DNA of 64,000 nucleotides from Streptacidiphilus albus JL83. Lineage in GTDB: Bacteria; Actinomycetota; Actinomycetes; Streptomycetales; Streptomycetaceae. The notes below the pieces were generated by a model, which was not told the origin of the DNA, did no database searches, and saw only the letters and a program-made list of their open reading frames with translations. The translations under genes were made by a program, and so were the position numbers. The stretch covers positions 6,458,017 through 6,522,016 of the forward strand of contig NZ_JQML01000001.1 in assembly GCF_000744705.1 (NCBI RefSeq), in the 5' to 3' direction. How positions within the stretch are numbered: the stretch's first letter is position 1; every line of letters begins with the position of its first letter. This document shows positions 51,076 through 58,567 of this stretch, one piece after another.

Positions 51076-51261
51076 TCAGGCCGCGGTGCGCGGCATCAGT
51101 ACGTTGACCGGGATGCCGTGCTCGGCGGCGAGGCGGTGCAGGTCGTCGAGCTCGGACTGCTCGACCTCGGCCAGGAAGTCGTCCCCCGACTCCCGGGCGG
51201 TGCGCAGATCCAGTTCGGCTTTCCTTATGCGTTGCAGAATGCCGGCGGTGAAGGCGTCCAT
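51076..51261 (-). CDS. Small conserved hypothetical protein next to cutRS
   Basis: 61 aa, highly charged, one long amphipathic helix (MDAFTAGILQRIRKAELDL, then EVEQSELDDLHRLAAEHG), no cysteines. The ATG has AAGGGGG ten bases upstream. A gene of this size at this place is conserved in Streptomyces as far as I recall. Function unknown; the helical, acidic pattern suggests a protein-binding role. Confidence 0.7.
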   Translation of the reverse strand: MDAFTAGILQRIRKAELDLRTARESGDDFLAEVEQSELDDLHRLAAEHGIPVNVLMPRTAA

Positions 51262-51632
51262 AGCAAGACCCCCTTGCTGTGTGTCGGGCGACCCCGGGCG
51301 GAGCCCAGTGCGGATCGGTCGCACGGCGGGCGGGTGCGAACCCACGCGGCGGAGCATGCGTGATCGCGGGTGTACAGACCGTCCTCCCCCCGCCCGTGCG
51401 GAGGGAAACCTCGGAAACCATGGGAATTCCGGCTTCCGCCCGGACCCCGCCGGCGCCCCCCGGCGCACGCTTTTCGGCCACTGCCGCCCGGCCGTCGCCT
51501 CCACCGGCCTGCTTACCACTGCTTTATCCGCCGAGGAGGCAGGATGGACAGGCACCAAGAGTGCCCAGGACCTGGGCGCCGCGCCCCTCCCAGGCCCCGG
51601 TCCGGGGGGACATCTGTGAAGGGACCACTCCG
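51262..51632. other. Divergent intergenic region upstream of cutR
   Basis: About 370 bases. It must contain the promoters of the small protein and of cutRS. A GAGGAGG at 51533-51539 lies in front of an ATG at 51544, but that frame runs into cutR in the wrong phase and has poor codon bias, so the site is not taken as a gene. No clear -35/-10 pair seen. Confidence 0.35.
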
Positions 51633-52286
51633 TTGCGGGTTCTTGTGGTCGAGGACGAGCAGCTGCTCGCCGACGCCGTCGCCACCGGCCTCCGTCGGGA
51701 GGCCATGGCCGTGGACGTGGTCTACGACGGCCAGGCCGCCCTGGACCGGATCGGGGTGAACGAGTACGACGTGGTCGTGCTGGACCGCGACCTGCCGCTG
51801 GTCCACGGCGACGACGTGCTGCGCGGCATCATCGACGAGGGGCTGGCGACCCGGGTGCTGATGCTCACCGCCGCCAGCGACATCAGCGACCGGGTGGAGG
51901 GCCTGGAGCTGGGCGCCGACGACTACCTGCCCAAGCCGTTCGCCTTCAGCGAACTGGTGGCCCGGGTCCGCGCCCTCGGCCGCCGGGCGACCACCCCGCT
52001 GCCGCCGGTGCTGGAGCGCGCCGGGATCACCCTCGACCCGGGCCGCCGGGAGGTGCTGCGGGACGGCAACCCGGTCGCGCTGGCGCCCAAGGAGTTCGCG
52101 GTGCTGGAGGTGCTGATGCGGGCCGGCGGCGCGGTGGTCTCCGCCGAGCAGCTGCTGGAGAAGGCCTGGGACGAGCACACCGACCCGTTCACCAACGTGG
52201 TCCGGGTGACCGTGATGACGCTGCGCCGCAAGCTCGGCGAGCCGCCGGTGATCGTCACCGTGCCCGGTTCGGGATACCGGGTCTGA
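51633..52286 (+). CDS. cutR: Response regulator CutR (OmpR/PhoB family)
   Basis: 217 aa from TTG. LRVLVVEDEQLLADAVATGLRREAM at the N-terminus, phospho-acceptor Asp51 in VVLDRDLPLVHGDD, Lys101-region PKPF, and the OmpR winged helix at the C-terminus (APKEFAVLEVLMRAGGAVVS, TVMTLRRKLGEP). TTG 51633 has AAGGGA eight bases upstream and gives the N-terminus known from CutR; the longer open frame is not real. In Streptomyces, CutRS controls secretion stress and antibiotic production. CutS follows after four bases. Confidence 0.9.
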   Translation: MRVLVVEDEQLLADAVATGLRREAMAVDVVYDGQAALDRIGVNEYDVVVLDRDLPLVHGDDVLRGIIDEGLATRVLMLTAASDISDRVEGLELGADDYLPKPFAFSELVARVRALGRRATTPLPPVLERAGITLDPGRREVLRDGNPVALAPKEFAVLEVLMRAGGAVVSAEQLLEKAWDEHTDPFTNVVRVTVMTLRRKLGEPPVIVTVPGSGYRV

Positions 52287-52290
52287 CACC

Positions 52291-53520
52291 ATGGCCGAGA
52301 GCTCCCCCGAACCCGACGCGCCCCGGCCCTGGCCGGGGAACGAGGCGCATCTGTCGATACTGCCGTTCCGGCCGACCCTGCGGATCCGGCTGACCATGTT
52401 CTACGGCGGGATGTTCCTGCTGGCCGGACTGGTGATGGTGCTGGTCATGTACGTGTTCGTGTCGCAGGCGTTCCACAAGGTCGGCCACATGCCGTACTTC
52501 GAGGTGGGCCCGGACGTCACCATCAAGACCCACGACGGGACCACGCTCACCGGCGACCAGCTGAACCAGTGGATCGCCGCCCAGGAGGCCGGCACCTCGT
52601 CCCGGTCGCTGCACACCCTGGTGCTGAAGTCGATAAGCGCGCTGATCGCGCTGCTGATCCTGGCCGTGGCCTTCGGTTACGCGATGGCCGGACGGGTGCT
52701 CCAGCCGATCGGCCGGATCACCCGCACCGCGCGCAAGGTGGCCAGTTCGGACATGCACCGCCGGATCGACCTGGACGGCCCCGACGACGAGCTCAAGGAG
52801 CTCGCCGACACCTTCGACGAGATGCTGGAGCGGCTCGACCGCTCGTTCGAGTCCCAGCGGAAGTTCGTCGCCAACGCCTCGCACGAGCTGCGCACCCCGC
52901 TGGCGATCAACCGCACCCTGCTGGAGGTCCAGCTCGCCGACCCGGAGACCTCGCCCGACCTCCAGCAGCTGGGCCGGACCCTGCTGGCGACCAACGAGCG
53001 CAGCGAGCAGCTGGTCGAGGGGCTGCTGCTGCTGGCCAGGAGCGACAACGAGCTGGTGGACCGGCGCCCGGTCGACCTGGAGGAGGTCGCCCGGCAGGCG
53101 CTGGAGCAGACCAGGACCGAGGCGGCGGCCCGGGGGATCCGGCTGACCAGCGCCCTGGAACCGGCCGTGGTCTCCGGCAACGGGGTGCTGCTGGAGCGGA
53201 TCGCGCTGAACCTGATCCAGAACGCGGTGCGCTACAACCTGCCGGCCGACGGCTGGGTCGAGGTCGCGGTGGGGGCGGTGGAGGGGGCCGGCGAGCTGGT
53301 GGTGACCAATGCCGGACCGGTCGTCCCCGGGTATGAGTTGGAGCACATCTTCGAACCTTTCCGGCGGGTCAGGAGCAAGGAGCGGACCCGCAGCGACAAG
53401 GGCGTGGGTCTCGGTCTCTCCATCGTCCGCTCGGTGGTGCGGGCCCACGGCGGCGCGATAGAGGCCGTTGCCCGCCCCGAGGGCGGCCTGGTGATGCGGG
53501 TGCGCATCCCGAACGGCTGA
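52291..53520 (+). CDS. cutS: Sensor histidine kinase CutS
   Basis: 409 aa. Two membrane segments (about 36-58 and 111-130) frame an extracytoplasmic sensor of about 50 residues without cysteines; then HAMP, the H box NASHELRTPLAINR (His198), the N box LIQNAVRYN and the G boxes GVGLGLSIVRSVVRAHGG. In studied CutS proteins a pair of extracellular cysteines has been linked to redox sensing; I see none in this sensor segment. ATG 52291 follows the cutR stop by four bases. Confidence 0.9.
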   Translation: MAESSPEPDAPRPWPGNEAHLSILPFRPTLRIRLTMFYGGMFLLAGLVMVLVMYVFVSQAFHKVGHMPYFEVGPDVTIKTHDGTTLTGDQLNQWIAAQEAGTSSRSLHTLVLKSISALIALLILAVAFGYAMAGRVLQPIGRITRTARKVASSDMHRRIDLDGPDDELKELADTFDEMLERLDRSFESQRKFVANASHELRTPLAINRTLLEVQLADPETSPDLQQLGRTLLATNERSEQLVEGLLLLARSDNELVDRRPVDLEEVARQALEQTRTEAAARGIRLTSALEPAVVSGNGVLLERIALNLIQNAVRYNLPADGWVEVAVGAVEGAGELVVTNAGPVVPGYELEHIFEPFRRVRSKERTRSDKGVGLGLSIVRSVVRAHGGAIEAVARPEGGLVMRVRIPNG

Positions 53521-53660
53521 GCATCCCGAACGGCTGAGCCGGGCCGAACCCCGTCGATCTTCACCCGCCGAACTTTCACCTGGTCGGCGGGGTTGTCAGG
53601 GGTTCCTTACCGATGCCCCCTGCAGCTATCGGTCGCCCCTTGCCTCGGGTCGCGGCAACA

Positions 53661-53693
53661 ACCTACGGTGGCGTAACCTACGGAAGCGTAGGT
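53661..53693. promoter_or_regulatory. Tandem operator upstream of the desaturase gene
   Basis: The 15-bp unit ACCTACGG-N-(G/A)GCGTA appears twice in a row. The second copy with the following bases forms the perfect palindrome ACCTACG-GAAG-CGTAGGT (53676-53693). It lies 26 bases before the chosen start, in the likely promoter, and looks like a TetR-type fatty-acid regulator site. Confidence 0.6.
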
Positions 53694-53719
53694 GGATGCC
53701 TGACCGAGAGTTGGATGCC

Positions 53720-54685
53720 GTGACCATCACCCCCTCCCGCAGCACCATGTCCGACACGGACCTGATCCTCGCCCTCGAAGAGGTGGTGGAGCGGGAGCTC
53801 AACCGGCACCTCGGGGTGGCCAAGGAGTGGATGCCGCACGAGTACGTCCCGTGGAGCAAGGGGCGCGACTTCGACGGGCTGATGGGCGGCGAGGCGTGGG
53901 CCGTGGACCAGTCCCCGGTCAGTGACATCGGCCGGATCTCGCTGGTGGTCAACCTGCTGACCGAGGACAACCTCCCCAGCTACCACCACGAGATCGCCAC
54001 CATGTTCGGCCGCGAGGGCGCCTGGGGCACCTGGGTGCACCAGTGGACGGCCGAGGAGGGCCGGCACGCCATCGTGATGCGGGACTACCTGCTGACCGCC
54101 CGCGCGGTCGACCCGGTCGCCCTGGAGCAGGCCCGGATGACCCACATGGCCGAGGGCTTCACCTCCGACAACAGCCACTCGATGCTCCACTCGGTGGCCT
54201 ATGTGGCCTTCCAGGAGCTGGCCACCCGGATCTCGCACCGCAACACCGGCCACCACTCCGGCGACCCGGTCTGCGACCGGATGCTGGCCCGGATCGCCAC
54301 CGACGAGAACCTGCACATGGTCTTCTACCGGAACCTGCTCAAGGCCGCCCTGGAGATCGCCCCGGACCAGGCCGTCCGGGCCGTCGCCGACGTGGTCACC
54401 GGCTTCCGGATGCCCGGCCACGGAATGCCCGGTTTCGAGCGGGCCGCCGCGCAGATGGCCATCGGCGGGATCTACAACCTGCGGATCCACCACGACGACG
54501 TGCTCCAGCCGGTGCTGCGCCACCTCCGGGTGGCGGAGCTCACCGGCCTCGGCCCGGTCGGCCTCCAGGCGCAGCAGGAGCTCGGGATGTACCTGGAGGG
54601 CCTGGACACCCAGGCCACCCGCTTCGACGAGCGCCGGGCGGCCCTGCTGGCCCGCCGTGCCGCCGCCCAGGCGGCCAAGGGCTGA
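53720..54685 (+). CDS. Acyl-[acyl-carrier-protein] desaturase (soluble di-iron)
   Basis: 321 aa. Soluble ferritin-like desaturase, family FA_desaturase_2, using O2 and ferredoxin. Iron ligands are visible in the paired motifs EEGRH (in WTAEEGRHAIVMRDYL) and DENLH (in IATDENLHMVFYRNLL), with further glutamates in the preceding helices. The start could be ATG 53696, but that sits directly on the operator without a ribosome site; GTG 53720 with GAGAG upstream is preferred. It makes a double bond in long-chain acyl-ACP. Confidence 0.85.
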   Translation: MTITPSRSTMSDTDLILALEEVVERELNRHLGVAKEWMPHEYVPWSKGRDFDGLMGGEAWAVDQSPVSDIGRISLVVNLLTEDNLPSYHHEIATMFGREGAWGTWVHQWTAEEGRHAIVMRDYLLTARAVDPVALEQARMTHMAEGFTSDNSHSMLHSVAYVAFQELATRISHRNTGHHSGDPVCDRMLARIATDENLHMVFYRNLLKAALEIAPDQAVRAVADVVTGFRMPGHGMPGFERAAAQMAIGGIYNLRIHHDDVLQPVLRHLRVAELTGLGPVGLQAQQELGMYLEGLDTQATRFDERRAALLARRAAAQAAKG

Positions 54686-55295
54686 ACCCGTGGCCGGGAC
54701 GCCGCCGGGCGGCCCGTTAGCAGCCCCTGAGCGGTCCCTGAGCGACCCGTGGACGACCCGTGGGCGGCCGGGAGGGGCCGGGGGACCCGGCGGGGGCGGC
54801 ACTCGTCCGGGGGCCCGCAGGGGGCCGCCGGGCCCGGCTCCGGCCGCTCCGCCGACGGGTGTCTTGTACCGCTAAGTCAGGACTTTTCAGAACAGTGATA
54901 AAGGTCACACTTCCTGCCGTTCGGGTGAACATTTCAGTCGATCACTCAGGGTGACCAAATCCGGCCGAGTGACGCACGGTAGTCCTGGGCCGCAGTCGGG
55001 CGGCTGTGGCGTGACATCGGATTTTCCTTGCGGCGACAGGGCAGTACCGCATCGGTGGTGGATGTTTCCGGCGGCCATGATCACGGTAAGTGCCCAGGGG
55101 GACGCGAGGCACAGCGCGCCGTCCGGCCCGGCGGAATGCCCTTCCAGTCACCTCTTCGAGGGGTGGGACGGGTGTCGATTGAGTAACGAGCCTTGAAGTA
55201 AGGCAAAATCTCGCCCTCGGGTCGGGCACAAGTCCGGCTCCCCGCGCGTTACCTGCGCTGGAGATACCCGCAGACACCCAAAGGGGGAGAGCGAC
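54686..55295. other. Long intergenic region upstream of the DUF4193 gene
   Basis: About 610 bases without a credible gene. From 54870 on it is poorer in G+C. It holds the Crp-like site at 54894, a possible weak promoter (TTGAGT near 55178 and CAAAAT near 55203) and a ribosome site AAAGGGGGAGAG before 55296. A non-coding RNA cannot be excluded. Confidence 0.4.
54894..54909. promoter_or_regulatory. Crp-like site
   Basis: AGTGATAAAGGTCACA fits GTG-N6-GNCAC exactly and the classical TGTGA-N6-TCACA with one mismatch. It lies about 390 bases upstream of the DUF4193 start and 210 after the desaturase stop. Confidence 0.5.
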
Positions 55296-55595
55296 ATGGC
55301 TACTGACTACGACACCCCACGCAAGACCGATGACGACCTCAACGAGGACAGCATCGAGGAGCTGAAGGCCCGTCGGAACGAGAAGTCGACCAGCTCGGTC
55401 GACGTCGACGAGTTCGAGGCCGCAGAAGGCCTGGAACTGCCCGGCGCGGACCTCAGCAACGAGGAGCTCTCGGTCCGGGTGCTGCCGCGCCAGGCCGACG
55501 AGTTCACCTGCATGAGCTGCTTCCTGGTGCACCACCGGAGCCAGCTCGCGAGCGAGAAGAACGGCAACCCCATCTGCCGGGACTGCGCAGCCTGA
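55296..55595 (+). CDS. DUF4193 zinc-ribbon-like protein
   Basis: 99 aa. An acidic N-terminus (DDDLNEDSIEELKARRNEK) and a C-terminal metal site CMSC...CRDC about 27 residues apart. This is the actinobacterial DUF4193 family; function unknown. ATG 55296 has a GGGGGAG ribosome site. First gene of the conserved DUF4193, hypothetical, DUF3093, dut, DUF3710 group. Confidence 0.88.
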   Translation: MATDYDTPRKTDDDLNEDSIEELKARRNEKSTSSVDVDEFEAAEGLELPGADLSNEELSVRVLPRQADEFTCMSCFLVHHRSQLASEKNGNPICRDCAA

Positions 55596-55618
55596 CGATT
55601 TCGGGTAGGAGGGTCCGT

Positions 55619-56422
55619 ATGAGGCCGTTCCGACAGAGAAACCGTTCAGTACCCGGCAGTTCCCAGCAGGACAGCAGTACCCAGCAGTACCGAAGTGACC
55701 AGCACGGCGGCGACCCCGCGGAGGAGTTCCTCCGAGTCGCCGCCGAGCTGGACGTCCTGGACGGGTCCGCGCCGGCGGACCCCGTCCTCGTGGACGGAGC
55801 GGCCCCCGCCGCGCGCCGGGGCCGGGGCCGGGTGGTGGACTACCTGGTCACCACGCTGATGGACACCGCACCCCGGATCCCGGTCCGCGACCTGGCCGCG
55901 CTGCGCGCCCAGCACCCCGACGCCCTCACCCCCGAGGACCTGGCCGACCGGCTGACCTCGGGCGCGGCCAAGGCGGCCGCGACCGTCGGCGCCGGTGTCG
56001 GCGCGGCGGCGATGCTCCCGGTGCCGCCCGCGATGACCGTGGAGATCGCCAGTGAGGTGGTCGGTGTGGCGGCGGTGGAGGTCAAGCTGATCGCCGAGCT
56101 CTACGCCGTCTACGGCCAGCCCGTGCCGGGCAACGGCGCCCGGCGCACCGGCGCCTACCTCGCGGTCTGGGGCCACCGCCGGGGTCTCGACCTCAGCCGT
56201 CCGGCCTCCGTGGCCGCGCTCACCGGCGGCGTCGAACTGCGCCGTCAACTCCGTAAACGGATCTTCCGCAGTGGTCTGCGCAGTCTGCCCACGCTCGCGC
56301 CGATGATGGTCGGCGCCGCGGCGGGAGCGGTGCTCAACCGCCGCGACACCCTGAAGCTGGCCGCCGAGATCCGGCGCGACCTGCGCAGCCGCCCCCCGCT
56401 GGACCGCGACTACTGGAGCTGA
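55619..56422 (+). CDS. Conserved hypothetical protein with hydrophobic centre
   Basis: 267 aa. A Gln/Ser-rich N-terminus (about 1-30), an acidic helix EEFLRVAAELDVLDG, then a glycine/alanine-rich hydrophobic stretch (AAATVGAGVGAAAMLPVPPAMTVEIASEVV is the region 118-147) and a second one near the C-terminus (PMMVGAAAGAVLNRR). Possibly membrane-associated, EcsC-like in pattern. It follows DUF4193 with AGGAGGG in front. I do not recognise a named family with certainty. Confidence 0.7.
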   Translation: MRPFRQRNRSVPGSSQQDSSTQQYRSDQHGGDPAEEFLRVAAELDVLDGSAPADPVLVDGAAPAARRGRGRVVDYLVTTLMDTAPRIPVRDLAALRAQHPDALTPEDLADRLTSGAAKAAATVGAGVGAAAMLPVPPAMTVEIASEVVGVAAVEVKLIAELYAVYGQPVPGNGARRTGAYLAVWGHRRGLDLSRPASVAALTGGVELRRQLRKRIFRSGLRSLPTLAPMMVGAAAGAVLNRRDTLKLAAEIRRDLRSRPPLDRDYWS

Positions 56423-56431
56423 CCGGGGCGG

Positions 56432-56902
56432 CTACTGCCCCTGGGCGGCCGTCTGCCGGGCCGCCTCGGCCCGGGCGGTCACCAGTGCCTCGGCCAGCGC
56501 GTCCGGCGTCCGGGTGGACAGGTAGACGTACGGGGTGGGGTCCTTGGGATCGGTGACGTCCACCCGGATGGCGGTCGGGATGTAGGAGCGCAGCAGCATG
56601 AAGGCGCGCCCGTTGGCCTTGTGGGTGCGCCAGGCGAAGGACTCCTCCCGGTCCATCGGGTGCGCCTCGCCGAGGGCCTCCACCGGGATCCGGGCCTCCC
56701 CGGCGACCAGCAGCCCCTGGACCACGCGGATCCGGGCGGAGCCGTAGGAGCTGAGCAGCACGGCGGCGGCGGCACCGCCGGCGACGAGGCCGATCAGGCC
56801 CGGGACCGGGCCGAAGATCATGAAGATCAGGCCGAAGGAGATGGCGCTGCCCACCGGGAGCAGCCACATGGCGGGCGGAGCCGTGAGGCGTTCGTCGTAC
56901 AT
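56432..56902 (-). CDS. DUF3093 membrane protein
   Basis: 156 aa. Two N-terminal membrane segments (about 10-52) with the lead YDERLTAPPAMWLLP, then a soluble PH-like part with VQGLLVAGEARIPVEAL and STRTPDALAEALVTA. That is DUF3093, an actinobacterial family of unknown role, commonly adjacent to dut as here. It is convergent with the gene before it and divergent from dut. Confidence 0.87.
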   Translation of the reverse strand: MYDERLTAPPAMWLLPVGSAISFGLIFMIFGPVPGLIGLVAGGAAAAVLLSSYGSARIRVVQGLLVAGEARIPVEALGEAHPMDREESFAWRTHKANGRAFMLLRSYIPTAIRVDVTDPKDPTPYVYLSTRTPDALAEALVTARAEAARQTAAQGQ

Positions 56903-57026
56903 GGCCCCATTGTGGACGGGCTTCCTGAGGGTTCCCGCACAGGGTCGCCGGTTCGGCGTGCGCCGCCGTGTTCTGTAAGGTCACGGGCGTGACCGCCCGC
57001 CCGTCCGCTACCCGCCAGGTGAATCC

Positions 57027-57539
57027 GTGAGCCATGACCCCGTGGACGTGCTGCTGCGCCGTCTCGACCCGGAGCTGCCGGCTCCCGCGTACGCCCACCC
57101 GGGCGATGCCGGGGCCGATCTGAGGACCACGGTCGACGCCGAGCTGGCCCCGGGCGAGCGGGCGGTGCTCCCCACCGGGGTCGCCATCGCCCTGCCGGAC
57201 GGCTACGCGGCCTTCGTGCACCCGCGGTCCGGGCTCGCGGCCCGTTGCGGTCTGGCGCTCGTGAATGCCCCTGGAACGGTCGATGCCGGGTACCGTGGTG
57301 AGATCAAGGTGATCGTCGTCAACCTCGACCCGCGCGAGCGGGTGGTCTTCCGCCGTGGGGACCGGATCGCCCAGCTGGTCGTCCAGCGGGTCGAGAAGGT
57401 CCGCTTCCACGAGGTGGAGGAACTGCCGGGGTCGGCGCGTGCCGAAGGAGGCTTCGGGTCGACGGGCGGCCATGGCGCGGTTAGCATCCCCGTGGCCGGG
57501 CAGGAAATCTCATCGGTACCCGACCGGGAAGGACAGTGA
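57027..57539 (+). CDS. dut: Deoxyuridine 5'-triphosphate nucleotidohydrolase (dUTPase)
   Basis: 170 aa. Trimeric dUTPase converting dUTP to dUMP and diphosphate. All five family motifs are present: [32 protein letters not shown] and the C-terminal [10 protein letters not shown], whose Arg/Phe close the active site. The tail extends about 25 residues beyond motif 5, longer than usual. GTG 57027 has AGGTGA upstream. DUF3710 follows at once. Confidence 0.94.
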   Translation: MSHDPVDVLLRRLDPELPAPAYAHPGDAGADLRTTVDAELAPGERAVLPTGVAIALPDGYAAFVHPRSGLAARCGLALVNAPGTVDAGYRGEIKVIVVNLDPRERVVFRRGDRIAQLVVQRVEKVRFHEVEELPGSARAEGGFGSTGGHGAVSIPVAGQEISSVPDREGQ

Positions 57540-57541
57540 CC

Positions 57542-58354
57542 GTGTTCCGTCGTCGCGCCAAGAGCGAGGACGCTGTCGATCAGCACGACGGCCTTGACCA
57601 GGACGCCCTGGACGAGGACGACGTCGAGCAGTCCGCTGACAGCGAGGACGTCGCAGGTGTCGACTCCGAGGGGGAGGACGAGGAGTGGGCGGCGCTGCCG
57701 CCGGCGCCGCGCCCCGACGGCCCCTGGGACTCCACCGAGGTGGAGAACGCCGCGGAGGGCCGGGTGGACCTCGGCGGTCTGCTGGTGCCGGGCGTGGATG
57801 GCATGGAGCTGCGGGTCGAGGTCGCCGGTGACTCGATCGTCGCGGCCACCCTGGTGCTGGGCAGCAGTGCGATCCAGTTGCAGGCGTTCGCCGCGCCCAG
57901 GTCCGAGGGGATCTGGGGCGAGGTCCGCAACGAGATCGCCTCGGGCATCACCCAGCAGGGCGGCATCGTCGACACCGAGGAGGGCCCGCTGGGCTGGGGC
58001 CTGCGGGCCCAGGTCCCGGTGCAGCTCCCGGACGGGAAGCACGGCGTCCAGCTGGTGCGCTTCGTGGGCTGCGACGGTCCGCGCTGGTTCCTGCGCGGGG
58101 TGATCTCCGGCCAGGCCGCGGTCCAGCCGGAGTCGGCGCAGGTGCTGGAGCAGGTCTTCCGGGAGACGGTGGTGGTCCGCGGCGACACGCCGATGGCGCC
58201 GCGCGACCCGATCGTGCTGAAGCTGCCCGAGGACGCCCAGATGGTGGCGGACGGGCTGCCGCAGCAGGCGCCCGCCGAGGAGGTCCCGAACCGCTTCAGC
58301 GGCGACCCGATGAACCCCTTCGAGCGCGGTCCGGAGATCACCGAGATCCGCTGA
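57542..58354 (+). CDS. DUF3710 protein
   Basis: 270 aa from GTG 57542, which has GGAAGG nine bases upstream; the GTG two codons earlier overlaps the dut stop and is too close to that site. A basic start (FRRRAK) and a very acidic stretch (about 10-50) lead into DUF3710 (GRVDLGGLLVPGVDGMELRVE, GWGLRAQVPVQLPDG, FVGCDGPRWFLRGVISG). Function unknown, conserved next to dut in actinomycetes. Confidence 0.87.
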   Translation: MFRRRAKSEDAVDQHDGLDQDALDEDDVEQSADSEDVAGVDSEGEDEEWAALPPAPRPDGPWDSTEVENAAEGRVDLGGLLVPGVDGMELRVEVAGDSIVAATLVLGSSAIQLQAFAAPRSEGIWGEVRNEIASGITQQGGIVDTEEGPLGWGLRAQVPVQLPDGKHGVQLVRFVGCDGPRWFLRGVISGQAAVQPESAQVLEQVFRETVVVRGDTPMAPRDPIVLKLPEDAQMVADGLPQQAPAEEVPNRFSGDPMNPFERGPEITEIR

Positions 58355-58385
58355 CCCCCGCGCGCGGAGCACCGCGCACTGCGAC

Positions 58386-58415
58386 AGGAGGGCCCCGCTT
58401 CGGCGGGGCCCTCCT
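58386..58415 (+). terminator. dut-DUF3710 terminator
   Basis: A perfect 13-bp stem (aggagggccccgc) capped by a TTCG tetraloop. Confidence 0.9.
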
Positions 58416-58567
58416 CGCGTGCGCCCGGAGCGGGCAACCCCTCGGGCAACCTTTAGGGCAACCGGAGCGGGTCCTTCTGCTTCCCGAAACCCCTTGCCAG
58501 GTGCGAGGGGCAGCCGCCAGGCTGTCGCCACCATTGTGGTCTAGACCAGCAATTCCGGGGGACGAGT

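Noticed and set aside
51544..51759. Frame with GAGGAGG before ATG 51544, upstream of cutR
   Set aside because: Overlaps cutR by more than 100 bases in another phase with poor codon bias; the ribosome site spacing is only four bases.
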